Positions 1 through 13,394 of a stretch of 64,000 bases of DNA are shown here, piece by piece. A program made the translations under genes and the position numbers. Within the stretch, counting starts at the first letter, position 1; every line of letters begins with the position of its first letter. The notes below the pieces were generated by a model. It was not told the origin of the DNA. It searched no databases and was given only the letters and a program-made list of their open reading frames with translations. Source of the DNA: Lycocorax pyrrhopterus obiensis (lineage: Eukaryota > Chordata > Aves > Passeriformes > Paradisaeidae); NCBI GenBank assembly GCA_014706295.1, contig JACSVZ010000002.1, positions 111,240,930 to 111,304,929 of the forward strand. The letters are read 5' to 3'.

Positions 1-643
1 GGGAATCATGCAAATGAATGGAAAATTCTGCTTTATTCTGTAAATATCACTGATCATTTTTCATTATGTAACATAGGTAATGTCTTTAGCTTTTTGCTTT
101 ATTTTGTATTTTATGTGACTTTTGTATAGGGAGTGGAGAGTCATAAGTGCCTAGGTCATTCTTCTAAGGTTTTCCTGGCTAATTGCTGAAACATGGCTTG
201 TGGTTTTGAGAATTGATATACAACGTTTTTCTTCAGTTCAGCTCATGATTATGTGCTGGATTCTGTCACTTTCTCTTACACTGTTGGATAGATCGTGCGT
301 TATGCATCTATTTTTTCCTAGAACAGTCATTGCATTGTCATGCCCTATATGCCATAACGCCTGCAGACCACAAGCAAAATCTTAATATTCTACATACCAG
401 ATACTGATATTGCTATCTGTTGTATTGGTTTTCACATTTCATTTATTTGTAGTTTCATGACTGAAGCTCTGGCCTGTATACAGCACAGAGTTTGTTTGTT
501 TGAGGCAGCTCTTATCACCAGAAAGTGTCATTCCCATATAGTCTGTTTTTTTTTCCAGGATGATGGATGGTACTCAAAAGCTGACTTAAGTATATATTGG
601 AGAAATCTGTGATGGGATATTTAGATACATACCTTAAATACTC

Positions 644-659
644 TTTTTTTTTTTTTTTT
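644..659. repeat. T16 homopolymer
   Basis: Sixteen consecutive T residues followed by CTAG. It resembles a polypyrimidine tract plus acceptor on the + strand, but no syntrophin coding sequence follows. Confidence 0.9.
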
Positions 660-2817
660 CTAGTCCAAGAGAATGTGTCTTATTCAATTTCTCTGCTTTC
701 ATTTAAAGATGGTTTTATTGATCTCTTACTATATGAAACTCTTATTAGAGAATAGCCAATGATTTGTTGGTAGCCTACAAATAACTAGTAAATTACAGTT
801 CTGGCTTATTCTCAACACTTTATATTATATTGGACTAAAATCCACTAAAAGGATACTATTTGTATGAGTAATAGAGGTTGATCCCACGAGAGTTTGTGAA
901 GATATGATGAGTAGGAAGAATTTCTACATATTATCTATGGATTAAACTATGGCTTGCTTAAAAGAAAAGAAAAAAATCTTTGAATTTTTATGTCATGCAT
1001 CCTTGAAGGCAAATGTGCAAAGCCTCTGAAGCCTGCTTAAAACATGTTACAGGTGCTGCAGATGTTGACAGCTTTTTCTGAATATTCTCCTTAACTAATT
1101 AAAAGGAAAAAACCCCAAACAACATTCTTAGCATAGACTTCCGTCACGGTTGCTTTCCGATTATTACGAAGTCCAAAAACTTTGTATCTTAAATAAGAAA
1201 TCCTCTGTGGATTGATGGGAAAGCCTATCGTTCATCTGGCTGTGCACAGCAGTACACACACGATGCTGTTTAAGCCTGTGGAAAGCTGTGTAGAAATCAG
1301 TAGATGCTGTTACAACACTGGTGTAAAGGCTTCTCCCATTTTTGTAGGAGTTTTGTTTGCTTACGGGGCTCACGCATTCCTCCCAAAGCAGCTTTGGTCA
1401 ACATCTGGTTTTGACAATGTCAGTTAAATTGGTCCCAAACAAAATCTGGCTCCTATGTAAATTTCTGAGATATAGTGGCGAGAAGTTTACTGACATATAT
1501 ACGATTGTAGCGAAAGTGTGTTGTATGTGAAGATGAAACTTACATGTAAACCAAACAAGTTGAAATCAGAATTAGGCTTATGGATTTATAATATTTGACT
1601 AATGGTGGGGTTCAGTAGGTTGCCTAAATAAAAGTGGGGATTTTATCAGTCTCATAGAGTTGTAATACACAGTTAGAAAACTATCTTAAAGTTTTGTATT
1701 GTGGAAAAGTATTCAAGTTTCCTATTTCACATAAAAAAAAAGTTGTAAATTACATGCTGTTTAGTTTCAACCACACTGGGAAAAATTCTATTGGTATTTC
1801 TGTCGTTTTCAGCGTTGTTAAGGGATTTATCTTGTTCCTCTTAGCCAGTTGCTTTGGAAGCCGTTACATACATAATTCGAAAATATGTGTTCATGAATTA
1901 GCTTCGACAGAAAGTACGTGCCCAGCAGCCGAACACGTAATCACATTTAAAAAGTGAAACATCTGTGAGCATTTAAAGTAGAGGACTTTGTAAAACTGTA
2001 GAACTACTAAGTACATTTAATGTAGCTGAATAATCCTGGAAAAGTAGAGCCATTCATGGAGTAGACAATGTGAAAACAAAGATAGGCCGTTCTGAGTTCT
2101 GGCACGTACTCACTACAAATAGGTACGCTGAAAAAGCTCATAAAGCTTGGAAAGAGTTTGGCTTAAAGTCTTCTAGTTCTTTGGGGGTTTTTTTGGTGTT
2201 TTCATAGGTATTTTCTTGTTATGAATAGCTGCCTATCATGTAGAGCTGAATGGCTATTAAATGCATCTGTGTGTATTTCTTCTATGGACCACAGTCCCAC
2301 ACCAATAGTAGTCCATAGGTTGAGAATCATTAAAAAGACCCATTGTTTGGTATTAAAATGAACATTTGCATTAGCATCAACAGTCTGAAACTCAGCTGGG
2401 ATGAGTCAAAGAATATATTGGTAGATCATGGTAAATAATGTATTGTAGTTGGAATCTATTTAAGGAATTGTTGTTTTCCGTATTTCAGAATATAGTATGA
2501 AACGTTTCAGTTCAAGGACCCATGATGTCCCATATGACCTATGAGTCACGGAGTCCAGGATGTGTTCTCAGTTTTGGAAGACATAGCATTTTAAAAAGTT
2601 CCAGTTCCTTGCTTTTCATAGTTTCTGTGTTGGAGTAATGGCCTTCTAATTATTTAATATGGACTGTGATGACCAGTACATGCAGCCTTTAGTGAAATAG
2701 AATTCAAAATTAGGGTGCATGACTTAAGAATGCAAATTAAGCACTTATAGAAATATTTTTCTGTGTGATATTATTGATACTAAGATTAATGAAAGAAAAA
2801 CAGGAAAATGCTGAAGA

Positions 2818-2898
2818 CTTTTCTTTTAATTTTTTTTTGCTTTCTTTTTTCTTTCTTTTCTTTCTTTTTTCTTTCTTTTCTTTCTTTTCTTTCTTTTT
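2818..2898. repeat. Pyrimidine (TTTC/TTTTC) microsatellite
   Basis: A run of C and T only from 2840 to 2898, built from CTTT, CTTTT and CTTTTTT units, with an interrupted T-rich lead-in. A 63-codon open frame across it (Phe/Leu/Ser only in the tract) is an artefact of the repeat. Such tracts are often length-polymorphic and can adopt triplex structure. Confidence 0.9.
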
Positions 2899-5800
2899 GC
2901 TGAGGCACTCCTACATTACTTTCCAAAACATAAACATGGAACTAAGCAATAATTAGCTGCAGCCTACTATTATTCTGACTGAAAGAATAATAGACATTTT
3001 AGTGTTGATTGTGGAGGATAAGAAAGGTTAAAGGTTTCCAGAAAGCTGCTGTCAGATCTTTTAAACAAACTTGGAAATACTCCATTCCACAAGTGTTAGA
3101 CTTAAAAGTTTGAAACCATATTCTTTTTCTCAACTTGATTTTTAATAGATCACTGGAGAAACAGTAGTATCTTTTTATTTTGGAAGTGCATTGAAGAAAG
3201 AACTGATAGGAGTCTAGGTCCTCTGTGTGATCTGTATTTCATCTTCTATTGCCTGGTGGATGTTTTTTATTTTGTAGGTTAATTGTATTTTCAATTTTTT
3301 TAAATTAAATTAATCTCTTTCTCCTACCTCCTCATTACACTTATTCATATTGCTTTCATCTGATTATTTTAGTCATTCCTGTGAAGGAAATTCTGTACAT
3401 GTCTCTCAGTGTTAGCTAATATAAATGGCCTACTTGGCATGTAGGCTTGAAAGATGATGAAATCTATTTTTGAAGGAGGATCACTTAGTTTTCTATTAAT
3501 GCTTTATACAGCAGTCTTGAGGTTGCATGTTCTGATACCTCTGTGACTAAAGCCCATGAGCCTGTGAAAACAGGTAGAACAAGGATCAATGATGGAAGCC
3601 TGAGTATAGCTATAAGATGATGGGTGTGATGCTGTACATCTGAGAAACCACCTAATAGTCTAACTTAAACAAGTGCTGTCACTTGGGATCAAGAGGGATT
3701 TTCTTTCTAAGTGGCCAGTCTGATGGGACTTGTCAAAAAGCATCAAACCCTGAAGCGGTGTCATCTTGCAGATCCATAAACCTCTATCTGCACTTTTCAG
3801 AACAATTTCTTAGTGGTGGACACTGGAGGGTGTCTTTGCTGTAAGTTCTTGTGTTACTGCATCCCTCTGCACTTTTGTAATACAGTGCTATAGCAGTATA
3901 CAAGCAGAAGAGGGGTCAGAATAGAAGGGCACATCTTCCTGTGTCCTTGGGAAGTGCACCATTCTGCCCTGCAGTTCCTGTCCCGTTTTTTGAGATAGCC
4001 CCCAGTTCTAGTGTGCAGCCCTTTGGGTTTTTGTCTAAATATATAACACAGGTTTTGGAATCAAACAGCAAAAGATTAAAACCTACAACGGTGTAGTAGT
4101 GTCAAACTATAGTCTGAAGTATACTTTAAGTTGTACAGCCTGAGTAGGAACTACTGTCATAAAATGGTGTTCTAGTTTGCTCTGTATATTGGAAAGAGAA
4201 ATTTTCTGAAGGAAAAAAGCTTTGATAGCTCTTGATATTATATTTCTTTATTTACTTCAATTGTTGGCAAATACTGTGATAAATATTAGATCATAGGAAT
4301 TAAATACTCCCTATGCACTGATGTGTTCTTAGTGCTAATACTCTGTTAACTATATGGTTTTTACTAAATAAAGCAGTTGATTTTTAAAATAAATATAATT
4401 CAAGACAGATGTGTGCATGAAGCCTTGTAGCTTTTGACCTCTCTGTGATTGTGACAAAATGTGTGTTATGTTATCTGCTGATGGACTTGATGCTTGTGCA
4501 TTGTGTAACTGTGCATTGGCTACAAAGGTGTCTTCTACCTTTTCTCTTTTTTTCTGTTTTCCCAATTTTTACAATTCATGGTATTCACCAATGGACTAAA
4601 TTTTTCTTTAAAGACCGAAGAGTGAAATTTACTCCCGTTCAAGAGAACATAGATCTTGGGATCTAAATAAGTGTTCTGTTTTAAGTCCTTACCGCTTTAT
4701 TGGTGGGTAAATTTCACTGGTAATTTGAGAGGGGATTTACATTTTTATTCAGGAAAGAATACTTACTGAAGTCAGAGGGACTTCACACTTCATTGCTTTC
4801 CTGAATATATTGAGAGAGACTTCAGCATATGCTCAAATGTTTTCTTGAACTGGGAATTTTAAAGGGTTTATAAAATTAAAAGGCAATATCATTGTAGACA
4901 TTATAAAAAAAATCAGATTAGTGTTGTTATTATGTAGAGATTTTATTCAGCAATATCACACATCACCATAAAATTTACTTCTTCAAATAGCCCCCTTACA
5001 GTCATTACAGTAATTGCATAGAAATATAGTCACTGTCGTTCCAGAAACACTGACTCTTTTAATTTCACTATTTCACACAGCTACTGGTTCAGACATGCAC
5101 AACTGGGTTTTTTGCCTATCTCACTTCTTTAATGAAAATCCTAACTTTATATAGGGTCATTTGTAGTAGAAGTAAATTAATTCTTGGTCCCACTGGTAGT
5201 GAGGTTATACTTTGCATAAGAAAGTTTATTGACAATATTTAATATTTCTGTTTGTGTAGTTCTTTCTACATCAACTCATTCTGAATTAAATATACATATA
5301 TGATTTTTAAAACAGCAGCAGGAATTTAATATATATAGCCATAATGTTGATGAGGAGATGGTAAGATTTTTTAGTGTCATGGCTTCTTCCTGTTACAGGG
5401 ATGACTTTGTTGGACACTGTGCACCAACAAATCAATAGCTGCTATTACTCACTAGCTCAAATTAAAAAATAAACCAAAATCAAGTAGTAACAGCAGTACT
5501 AAATAGCTTTTCATTATAAAATCCATGCAACTTCTATATCAACATTTTAAGTGTTACTAGTATTCATTTTTAACTAGAAAAATTAAAACGATATAGTTAG
5601 GTAAATTCCTGTGCCTAAAATGTAAGGCTTCATAGAATATCTCAAAAATATTAAAAATCAAGAGTTATATGGAAAGAAAACCTATGCATCTTAAATAGTC
5701 GATATAGCCTCTGGAAATAAAGCAGATCATTACCATTCAATGATACAAACAACAAGCAAATCCTTTTCATGGTGTCTGGTCATGCATTTTCTGCAATTTG

Positions 5801-6145
5801 GGATGCATTGCTTTAGAAATTGTCATATCTCTTCTGCAGGGGGTTTCTCCATGGCGTACAGTGGGAATATATAACCTAGTTAGAAATTGGAAATTTTAGG
5901 TCTACTACTGAGTTAAATTTTTGTCATGCAAATGTTGCCTGGATTTATCACTGGGAATTTTTCTCACTTTCACCCAACTCCTCATATACGATAAAAATCA
6001 TCTCAGGAAGTTGCTGCATTATTGTTTTGAAATTTTTGAAAAATATTTTTATATTTAATCAAAATTAGTATTCTCTCAAAAGTAAGTTTCTTGTTCACTT
6101 TGTAGAAGTTGGGTCCACTTACGTCTTTTCACATACTAGGGAAAA

Positions 6146-6335
6146 TCATAGAATCTTAGAATATGCTGAGTTGGAAGGGACCCATAAAGAACATGAAGTC
6201 CAGCTCCTGGCCCTGTGCAAGACACCCCAAGAGTCACACCATGTGCCTCAGGGTGTTGTTCAAACCCTTCTTGAACTCTGTCAGTCTTGGTGCTGTGATC
6301 ACTTCCCTGGGGAACCAGTTCCATCCAACCATTTT
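6146..6335 (-). mobile_element. CR1 LINE 3'-end fragment
   Basis: The + strand begins TCATAGAATCTTAGAAT and TTGGAAGGGACCC, the reverse complement of a CR1 3' terminus. It continues through the reverse complement of the end of ORF2, where the minus-strand reading resembles the CR1 ORF2 C-terminus. The element is a severely 5'-truncated copy inserted antisense to SNTG1. Its 5' boundary near 6330 is approximate. No target-site duplication is obvious. Confidence 0.85.
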
Positions 6336-7458
6336 GGAATATTTTACAAGTGATGGGATCATTATGGAAATCAGTAATCAATCAGCACTTGTATGTAATA
6401 ACCCTATTAAAATTTATTTTTGGAAGGTCCAGGCAGTAAGAAGGTGGGATTAATAATTAATACTTTTTTCAGTGACCTGATGTTATTTAATCTATTGAAA
6501 AATTGTGGTACCACTTTTATGCCACTGTTCAACATTCAATGAATCGAGTTCTCTCCAGTTGTCTCTTTTTGCCATTTTAAATACACCTTGCCCGTGAGTA
6601 GGGGAGGGTGGGGGAGAAAGAACAAAAAACAATCAAACAAAACAAAATAACCCCCACCTTTTTCTCATTTGTGGACTAACATATCAGTAATTTAAGGTAT
6701 TTAATATGGCTATATCAAAATATGGAAGAAACTGCAAAAAGAGAAGAATTCTGAAAGTTTTATAATAATTTCAAATTCTTAAGAGAGCTTCATTGTTTGC
6801 AAGAACTAGTAAGTAGTCCCTAGCTTTTTAATCCTGAGTCATTTTTACCATGCATACAATACATCATGGTTCTGGGAAAAAAATCCAAAGTTACTTCCTC
6901 TGATCAACCTAGCTCTAAGTTTTCCTTATAAATCACAAACTCTGCTGTAACTGAAAAAATGCTTATTTAGATTATATTTACATATTCCCTCCTGTGTTTG
7001 AAAGTAACCTTGAAATATTTCTAGAATTATTGCTGCCAGAAATAGTCAAAATCTTTTTTGTCAATGATGGTGCTTGATTGACAAGTTATTGGCAATATGT
7101 ATACAATAAATGTAAGAGTGCTTTCTTCCAAGTAAGCGAGCAGGATTGCTGTTCATATATCTATCAATTTCTTTATCTAAAATTATATCATGATTGACAA
7201 CTGACTTGTTCAATGTGTTCATGAATTTACTTCAGTGGTAAAAGTCATTACTGCTTAGTTGGTGTAATATACTGCAATCGTGTCCACCTGGATATATTTG
7301 TGCCCATAAATTCATTTTTTGTGAATGTACATGAGACAAGCAAGACATTTTAATTCACACTGTCCTCATATTAGCTCTATAAAGTTTTGAGCTAAACTGA
7401 TGTTTGGCAATGAAGAAGAGGGACTGTTGGTAGAATTTCACTCATATTTGTAAAACTG

Positions 7459-7496
7459 TAGAAATTCTAACTGTATTTAGAAATTCTAACTGTACT
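7459..7496. repeat. 19-bp tandem duplication
   Basis: Two adjacent copies of TAGAAATTCTAACTGTATT (7459-7477 and 7478-7496) differ at one position (ATT versus ACT). It is a small local duplication in intron sequence with no evident function. Confidence 0.85.
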
Positions 7497-8759
7497 GTCT
7501 CTTACAGACAAACTGTTTGACTCCTTGTGTTTCAAGTGTGGAGTGACATTTCATAAACATATCTTCCCGTAACAATTAGTCAGTCACATTACTTTTGGCT
7601 GTTACCTTTTTTTTGTAAAAATTATCAATTTTCCATTTGTGAACATGAGCTGTTCTTGTGCACTACTAAAATAATTTGTCAGTAGGAGTAGATTTCCCAT
7701 TGTACCTCCTTTTCTTTCTGCGTGGAATAGTGGCGGTATGACATGCTGTACATGGTGAATGAGGACACAAAGTAAATGAATCTTGTAAGGCATACTTCCT
7801 TTAAAACAGTTCAATAATTGTTCATTTCTTATGTAAAGTAAGGACAAAGAATGTAAAATAACAGTAAAACTTTCAACTGAAAGCTAGAAAAAGACAAAAA
7901 ACTAATTAAAATTCCCATTTTCTTCACCTAAACTTATTTCCCAGAATGGCTTTGTTAATGACTAGAAAGTAAGCAAAATGGGATCGATAACTCATCTGCT
8001 CTTTGTTGTAATCATTACCTAGTAGTTTTCTCTTTTAGTCTTTTATCTCTCTTTAGTCTTTATTATGCATGTCAAAATCTAGTCACTTTCGGGATGATAT
8101 GCTTCTTACGCTCCAAAATACACTTCACTGGTATAAGTATTGCTGATTTCAACTGAAATGTGTTCCAGCTTAAAGTTTTCATCCTATGAGAAGAGGTTTG
8201 AGGGAGAGAGAGGTTAGAGAAAAAGGTCACAGTAGACTACTTACAGCATCTTACAGGTTTTATGGAGCTATATATTTTCAAGTGAAAGCATGTAGATTCT
8301 TGGAAGAACGATTCAGGGCAGTTTACTCTCTCAGCTTCTCTCACAGATGATATCTACTTATCTTGAAAGGTGACTTTATAAGTTAAAGTTGGTAACTTCT
8401 CCACTTATTTATTCTCTGTTCCTGAATAAAAAGAAATATTTTTTTCTAAAAGCAGAGAGTAGCTGTATTTTCCTGCACTTCGTCTATCCACATCTCTTGA
8501 AACAATAGAGAATACATACCTGTAAGTTTCTGCTTTGGCTCTGACTATTCTGAACTGTGTGACTGCTACATAAGAGAGGAAAAGGATGAATTTTCTATGG
8601 AGGCTGAGGATACAGGACAGTTTCTCTGGTTGAATTCAGGACTTCAGAATCTTGACCTATTTTTCTGCACATTGCAAGTCGTCTTTCTATGAAAAAAATT
8701 GCTGCTTAAAAATTTTAATATATAAAATGTATCAGAACTGGGAACTGCCCATCAAGGAG

Positions 8760-8798
8760 ACTCATCTTTTCAACCTAAATGATTCTATGATTCTGTGT
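8760..8798 (+). mobile_element. Short CR1 3'-tail fragment
   Basis: TTTTCAACCTAAATGATTCTATGATTCTGTG is present in two overlapping parts: the pre-terminal CR1 motif TTTTCAACCTAAATG and the terminal octamer-type repeat GATTCTATGATTCTGTG. Only a few tens of bases are recognisable; upstream sequence shows no clear CR1. It is an extremely truncated sense insertion. Confidence 0.7.
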
Positions 8799-10349
8799 TA
8801 CAGATGAAGTTTTTGGCATGCAGTATAAGTCAATTAAATTTGTTGTGATGTTTCTGTGTTTATTTGCACACATACAAATAAATACATACTATACTGCAAA
8901 ATGTGCATTGACAACCTCTATGCTATTTTAAACAATAAAGACCCTAAAATTTCAGTTATTGAATCAAATATTCTGTCATCATATTGTTAGTCCTCTGTGG
9001 CAACCAGCATGGAGTAGGAACTATTTTGTTTCAAGGCAAAGTTGACATTTTTCCTGAAGAATTGCTTTAAGTTAACAGCATAATGCAGTGATTCAGTGTG
9101 AAAGCATCCCAATATATAGTTATAGACATGCATGTAACTAAATCTTTTGAGTAGGTTATTGACGGACATAATTAAAGAATAGCAATGCTTCATAAATTAT
9201 TTACAAGGGTTTCTCTCAAGCAGCAGCCTGACAGAAGGGTTACCTGTGTGTTATCCAGCTGCACAGCAGAAAGGGAACAGATACGTGCTAGTATAAAATG
9301 TTTGCTTAATTTCTCACTGTGTAGCAGCTCTCTAAATGTGGCTGCCTGTGAGTTGGGTCTTTGCACAGTATGAACACAGTCACTCGAAGAGAGGCATGGT
9401 GCAATCTTCTGTCATTGTAAGCCCAAATTAAATCAGCCCTTGAAGAGTTTTGAAGTTACAAAGCCAGAACAGGAAATGGTTATTCTCTGAAACAGACCTG
9501 ATTCTTGCCTCTCATGTTATAAGCCGATTCAAACATTCCTCCTCCGCGATTTAATACAGCATTTTGCTTAGTTGCTTTTGTGCCTCCTTTCTGCCACTCT
9601 GGGGAGGTGCCTGGAGTTCCCTCACTCTGCTGTATGTTTGGGGTGTCTACAGCTGTACCACAAAAAAGCTAAAGATGAACAAAAGCTGAAGGGGTAACTA
9701 TGGGAGAGTACAGGAAGGCTAAAATTATTCACAGCTGGATAGGTGCTTTGCGCATTCTATGTCCAAAATGCAAGCTGCCCTTTGGCAAAACCTAATCTTG
9801 TGCTTATCTAACATTTAAGGTTTGAAATAGGTTCTTTTCCTCTGTGTCTGTGATGAAGATTAGGTCTCATCCATGCTGGAGCGCTTCAGCTAAATTTAAC
9901 TCTGACTGTTGGAAAGACTTGCTCATAGGATTATGGCACAGGTGTGGAAACTACTGCTGTTGTTTTGGTTGAGGATTTATAAGACAACTTTGCATAGAGA
10001 AAATAGATATTTATTTTTTTAAATACATACATGCTGGATGATTCCAGACCTGAAAGAAGGGGTTACATTGTTTCAAGGAACAAGTTCTCCGACAGCACAG
10101 CTCAAAGTCAGTACTAATATAGGAGGCCAATGCCCCCCCAACCCCATTAACTGTATGTGTGGCTAGAAACATAACAGACAAGCACATAGCAAGCTTTAAG
10201 TCTTGGTTTCTTCTCCAACAAATGTAATTGCAGTGAATTGCTAAGCAGTTGTATTCTGGTATAGGAAAGCTCTGTGGTGTTGCTTATATTTGCTAATGCG
10301 TTTTGGTCATAAATTTATTTCAAGGTGTCTGTCTATATTTCTTTTCCAG

Positions 10350-10452
10350 GTACAGGTCCTTCGCAATGCAGGGGAAGAAGTGACCCTAACTGTGTCCTTT
10401 CTGAAAAGAGCACCTGCTTTTCTCAAACTGCCGCTGAATGAAGATTGTGCAT
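10350..10452 (+). CDS. SNTG1: Gamma-1-syntrophin, internal coding exon: end of PDZ domain
   Basis: This 103-bp exon encodes 34 codons plus the first base of the next. It starts VQVLRNAGEEVTLTVSFLKR and continues APAFLKLPLNEDCA. The first 20 residues are the last helix and strand of the PDZ domain (the LRNAG...VTLTV motif); the rest begins the linker back to the PH module. The PDZ domain binds C-terminal peptides of partners; diacylglycerol kinase zeta is a reported gamma-1 partner. The acceptor is TTTTCCAG at 10341-10349 and the donor GTAAGC at 10453. Acceptor phase is 0 and donor phase 1, fitting the next exon. If the donor is ignored the frame stays open to 10572, which is read-through of intron and not part of the protein. 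Confidence 0.95.
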
Positions 10453-11865
10453 GTAAGCCTTTATTACTTGGCCAAAAGAACCCTCAATTTGATACCCATG
10501 AACACTTGCAGCTTCTGAAACTATGTGCATTGAGGGTGACTGACAGCAGTTTTACAAACAGCATTACTGCCTGAATATGAGTTTCTCCTATTGCCAGGGC
10601 TTTTGTTAACATTGACCTCAAGAGAATAATTGCTATCTTTGGCTGAAAAACAGATAACAAGGCATTTGGCTGGTGTGAATCAGTAAAGTTGCAGGTAAAA
10701 CAGTAGAATTACATTAGTTTGCAATAGCTCACATCCTGGTGCAGAGTATTTAAAATCAGTTTTTCAGGCAGCATCAGATAGTATTTTAGTCTCAGGGAGT
10801 TTTTCTTGTAAATGTGAAAATTAGATTGTGTGTGTATATTTAGAGGACTTAACTTTGCTGTTTAAAATTCAGAGGCTTTGGTGGAGATGTCTGTCTACCT
10901 AAGAATAAATTACTCTGGAATGATAAGTATTTTGTTATAGTCCAAACTGAGTTTTAGTCAACTAGCCCCATGAGAGTCATATGGAGACAGCTGTCTTCCT
11001 TTAATTATATTAAATTGTAAGTATGAATGCATAATTATAGACAATTGCAGCATATCTAAGCATATTTATATATCAGCCTGTGCCTTTTGCCACCTCTGCT
11101 TTCCTTCTGCTTTTTGCTCTCTAAGAGAGTGAAATAAATTGCTCAAATTTTAAGCAACAAAATAATAAATATTTTATTTCAATACTTCTAGCCTTTGATT
11201 TTAAGTTAGTAGTAATTAAATAAACTAAATCATGAAGTAGCATTTTATACAAACATTTGATGAAAGATTGTCTTTTTCTTTTGTCTATGTATTAAACTTC
11301 AGTGAAACAAGAAAAAAATGAGAACACTGTATTCTTAAATAAAAATGTGTCCCAGTACCTTTTTCCCTTTTTTGAGAGGCTGTGGTGCCACAGAGTAGGC
11401 TGAGTGATGCACAGCAATGTGCATTTGCATGGATCCTATCATGTCACTTTTGAGGCGTAGCACTGTAATTTCCTAAACCATTACAAGAACATTTAGAACT
11501 GTAAACTCCACTGAGAGTAACAAAAGGGCTATCTGACAAATTCCTTCAAGCAAAAACCAAGAGAGAAGGTGCACACTTCCCTTTTATTGTCAAATTTGAA
11601 AGCAACTTTGTGGGATTTTTTCTTACCAGGCTGACATTAACTTCTTTTAAACAAAGCCTCAGAAAGGTTTTCTTGTGCCCCCATTTAGCTTACAAAGGCA
11701 TTCCGCTCAAGCCAGAAGATGGATACGGAATGGAGAAAGTAAATGAATGTTATATATGATTGAAGTTATTTGGGGATGAGGAGAATGCATACTTATATAT
11801 ACAAATTTGAATTACGTCATCATAGATTAACGAAGAATTTTTTTGTGAATTTGTATTTTTATTAG
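10453..11865 (+). other. SNTG1: SNTG1 intron, 1413 bp
   Basis: A GT-AG intron from GTAAGC to TTTATTAG. It is AT-rich and unremarkable. I see no repeat, open frame or RNA gene in it. Confidence 0.9.
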
Positions 11866-11948
11866 GTGCCCCCAGTGACCAAAGCAGTGGCACATCCTCT
11901 CCTCTCTGTGACAGTGGTTTGCATCTCAACTACCACCCCAACAACACG
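11866..11948 (+). CDS. SNTG1: Gamma-1-syntrophin, internal coding exon: Ser/Pro-rich linker
   Basis: This 83-bp exon completes the split Cys codon (T|GT) and then encodes 27 residues: APSDQSSGTSSPLCDSGLHL followed by NYHPNNT. It is the flexible Ser/Pro-rich linker between the PDZ domain and the second half of the split PH module. It contains several potential phosphorylation sites (SSGTSSP), which is an inference only. The acceptor is ATTTTTATTAG and the donor GTAAGA at 11949. It enters at phase 1 and leaves at phase 0, so skipping it alone would shift the frame. It was too short to show as a stand-alone open frame and was identified from the protein sequence and splice phases. Confidence 0.94.
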
Positions 11949-13394
11949 GTAAGAGCTTGAATCTCCTTGATGGAAGAATAATTATGCTATAATAGCTAAT
12001 TAGAAGTACTAATAAAAGAGAGCAACAGGGGAGGAGCTCTAGTTAACACTGGAGACAGACAGTTCTGTAGAGGGGAAAAAAAGGGTAGCCAGAAATTTTA
12101 GCTGGGAATTAAACCGTGACAAATTATTACAGCTGAGATTGTGCCTTGATACGTATGATTACTGTTTGCTTTAGCAGTAGGGATTTTGCAAAAAATTTTT
12201 TTCTTCTACATTATTTTCTCTGCATAGGAATTTAAATTCTTAAATGAAAATATATCTATTTATAAAAAAGGAAGAAAAAATTGTGATAATATTTTCCCAT
12301 TACTTATATTGCACGCATTATCTAAAACCTTTGTCAAAAGATGTTTAGGTGCATGTTTATGCCTATTTTTACTTCAAGTAATTTGTACACTTAAAATTTT
12401 ACTTGAAGTGGGATAGTATTATGGAGCAGAGTGTCTCTGGGATAAAATGCTACAGATGTCTGATCAGATATTTACTAAAAGATGCCTTTGAAGTGCAACA
12501 AGTGACCTTAAATATTTTCTTAGCCAGAAAATGAAAAATTTCCTTTATTTTATATAGTTCTAAAGGTTGTTTTGCTGAGTATTTGGCTTTCTGATAGATG
12601 AAGACATAAAAAAAGCATGGAATAAATAAACAATTATAGATCATAATTATTTAAAAAATATTAAAAAACCTGAAATGTAAGCCTTGTTGAGGACCCATTT
12701 CTAATTTCCACCTAGTTTTATTGTACTTACATATTTTACTACTAAAAGTTTTAAATAGTAACCCAGAGATTTAAATATCGATACCACAGATTTAAACCTG
12801 ATTATAATCTGGAAAACCTTGAGGAATTATACAAGTTTTAGGAGCTGGAATTTATAAATAGATAACACCAATTAAATTGCTATCAAATAACAATAAAAAT
12901 GTATGTAACCAGTGTAGCAATAACAAAAGCAATCTTGTCTCAACAGTCTATATAGGTATGTATGTATGCAAAAAGACTACAGCAGTAGATCCTAAACTGA
13001 TTTATTCTGCTAGCCAGTACAATTCTAACTTTGTTTTCATGACAAAAAGCTTGCTTTCATTTGTGAATTCTTTTTCTGAAGGTGTCAAAGCATATCTAGA
13101 TTAGCTATAATTTCTGTTTGAGCTGATAATAATTTACTGAAACCAAGTGTTTTTCTTTCAGTTTAAGTAATATAATCTGATATCACGAGTCTATAATTCA
13201 CCCTAAATTAAATTCTCCTAGTGAAGTCCAAGATGTGGTTTTATCTCAGATGTCCCCTTGTCATGGGAAAAGGGTTCTCTGAAAAACCAAAGGAGACATC
13301 TGTGTGAATTCCTAAATTATGTACAACTCTTACCCCACAGTTCTTTCTTTTTCTCAGAATATTTTCTAGAAGAAATTGTGACAGCTAGATAAAC

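Larger units (their letters stand above)
1..10349 (+). other. SNTG1: SNTG1 intron upstream of the first visible exon (3' part)
   Basis: No SNTG1 coding exon was recognised here. The exon encoding the earlier PDZ residues (GLSIKGG and the segment before VQVLRNAG) should lie further upstream. The intron is AT-rich. It holds a T16 tract, a pyrimidine microsatellite, a CR1 3' end at about 6.15-6.33 kb, a 19-bp tandem duplication at 7.46 kb and a short CR1 tail at 8.76 kb. It ends with a polypyrimidine run and CAG at 10349. Open frames of 60-96 codons in it have no recognisable similarity, and the 6.1-6.45 kb ones are CR1 shadow. Confidence 0.85.

Noticed and set aside
640..720. T16 plus CTAG that looks like a splice acceptor
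   Set aside because: The sequence after it does not encode syntrophin and has no matching donor in frame.
2765..2956. 63-codon open frame rich in Phe/Ser/Leu
   Set aside because: It is produced by the pyrimidine microsatellite.
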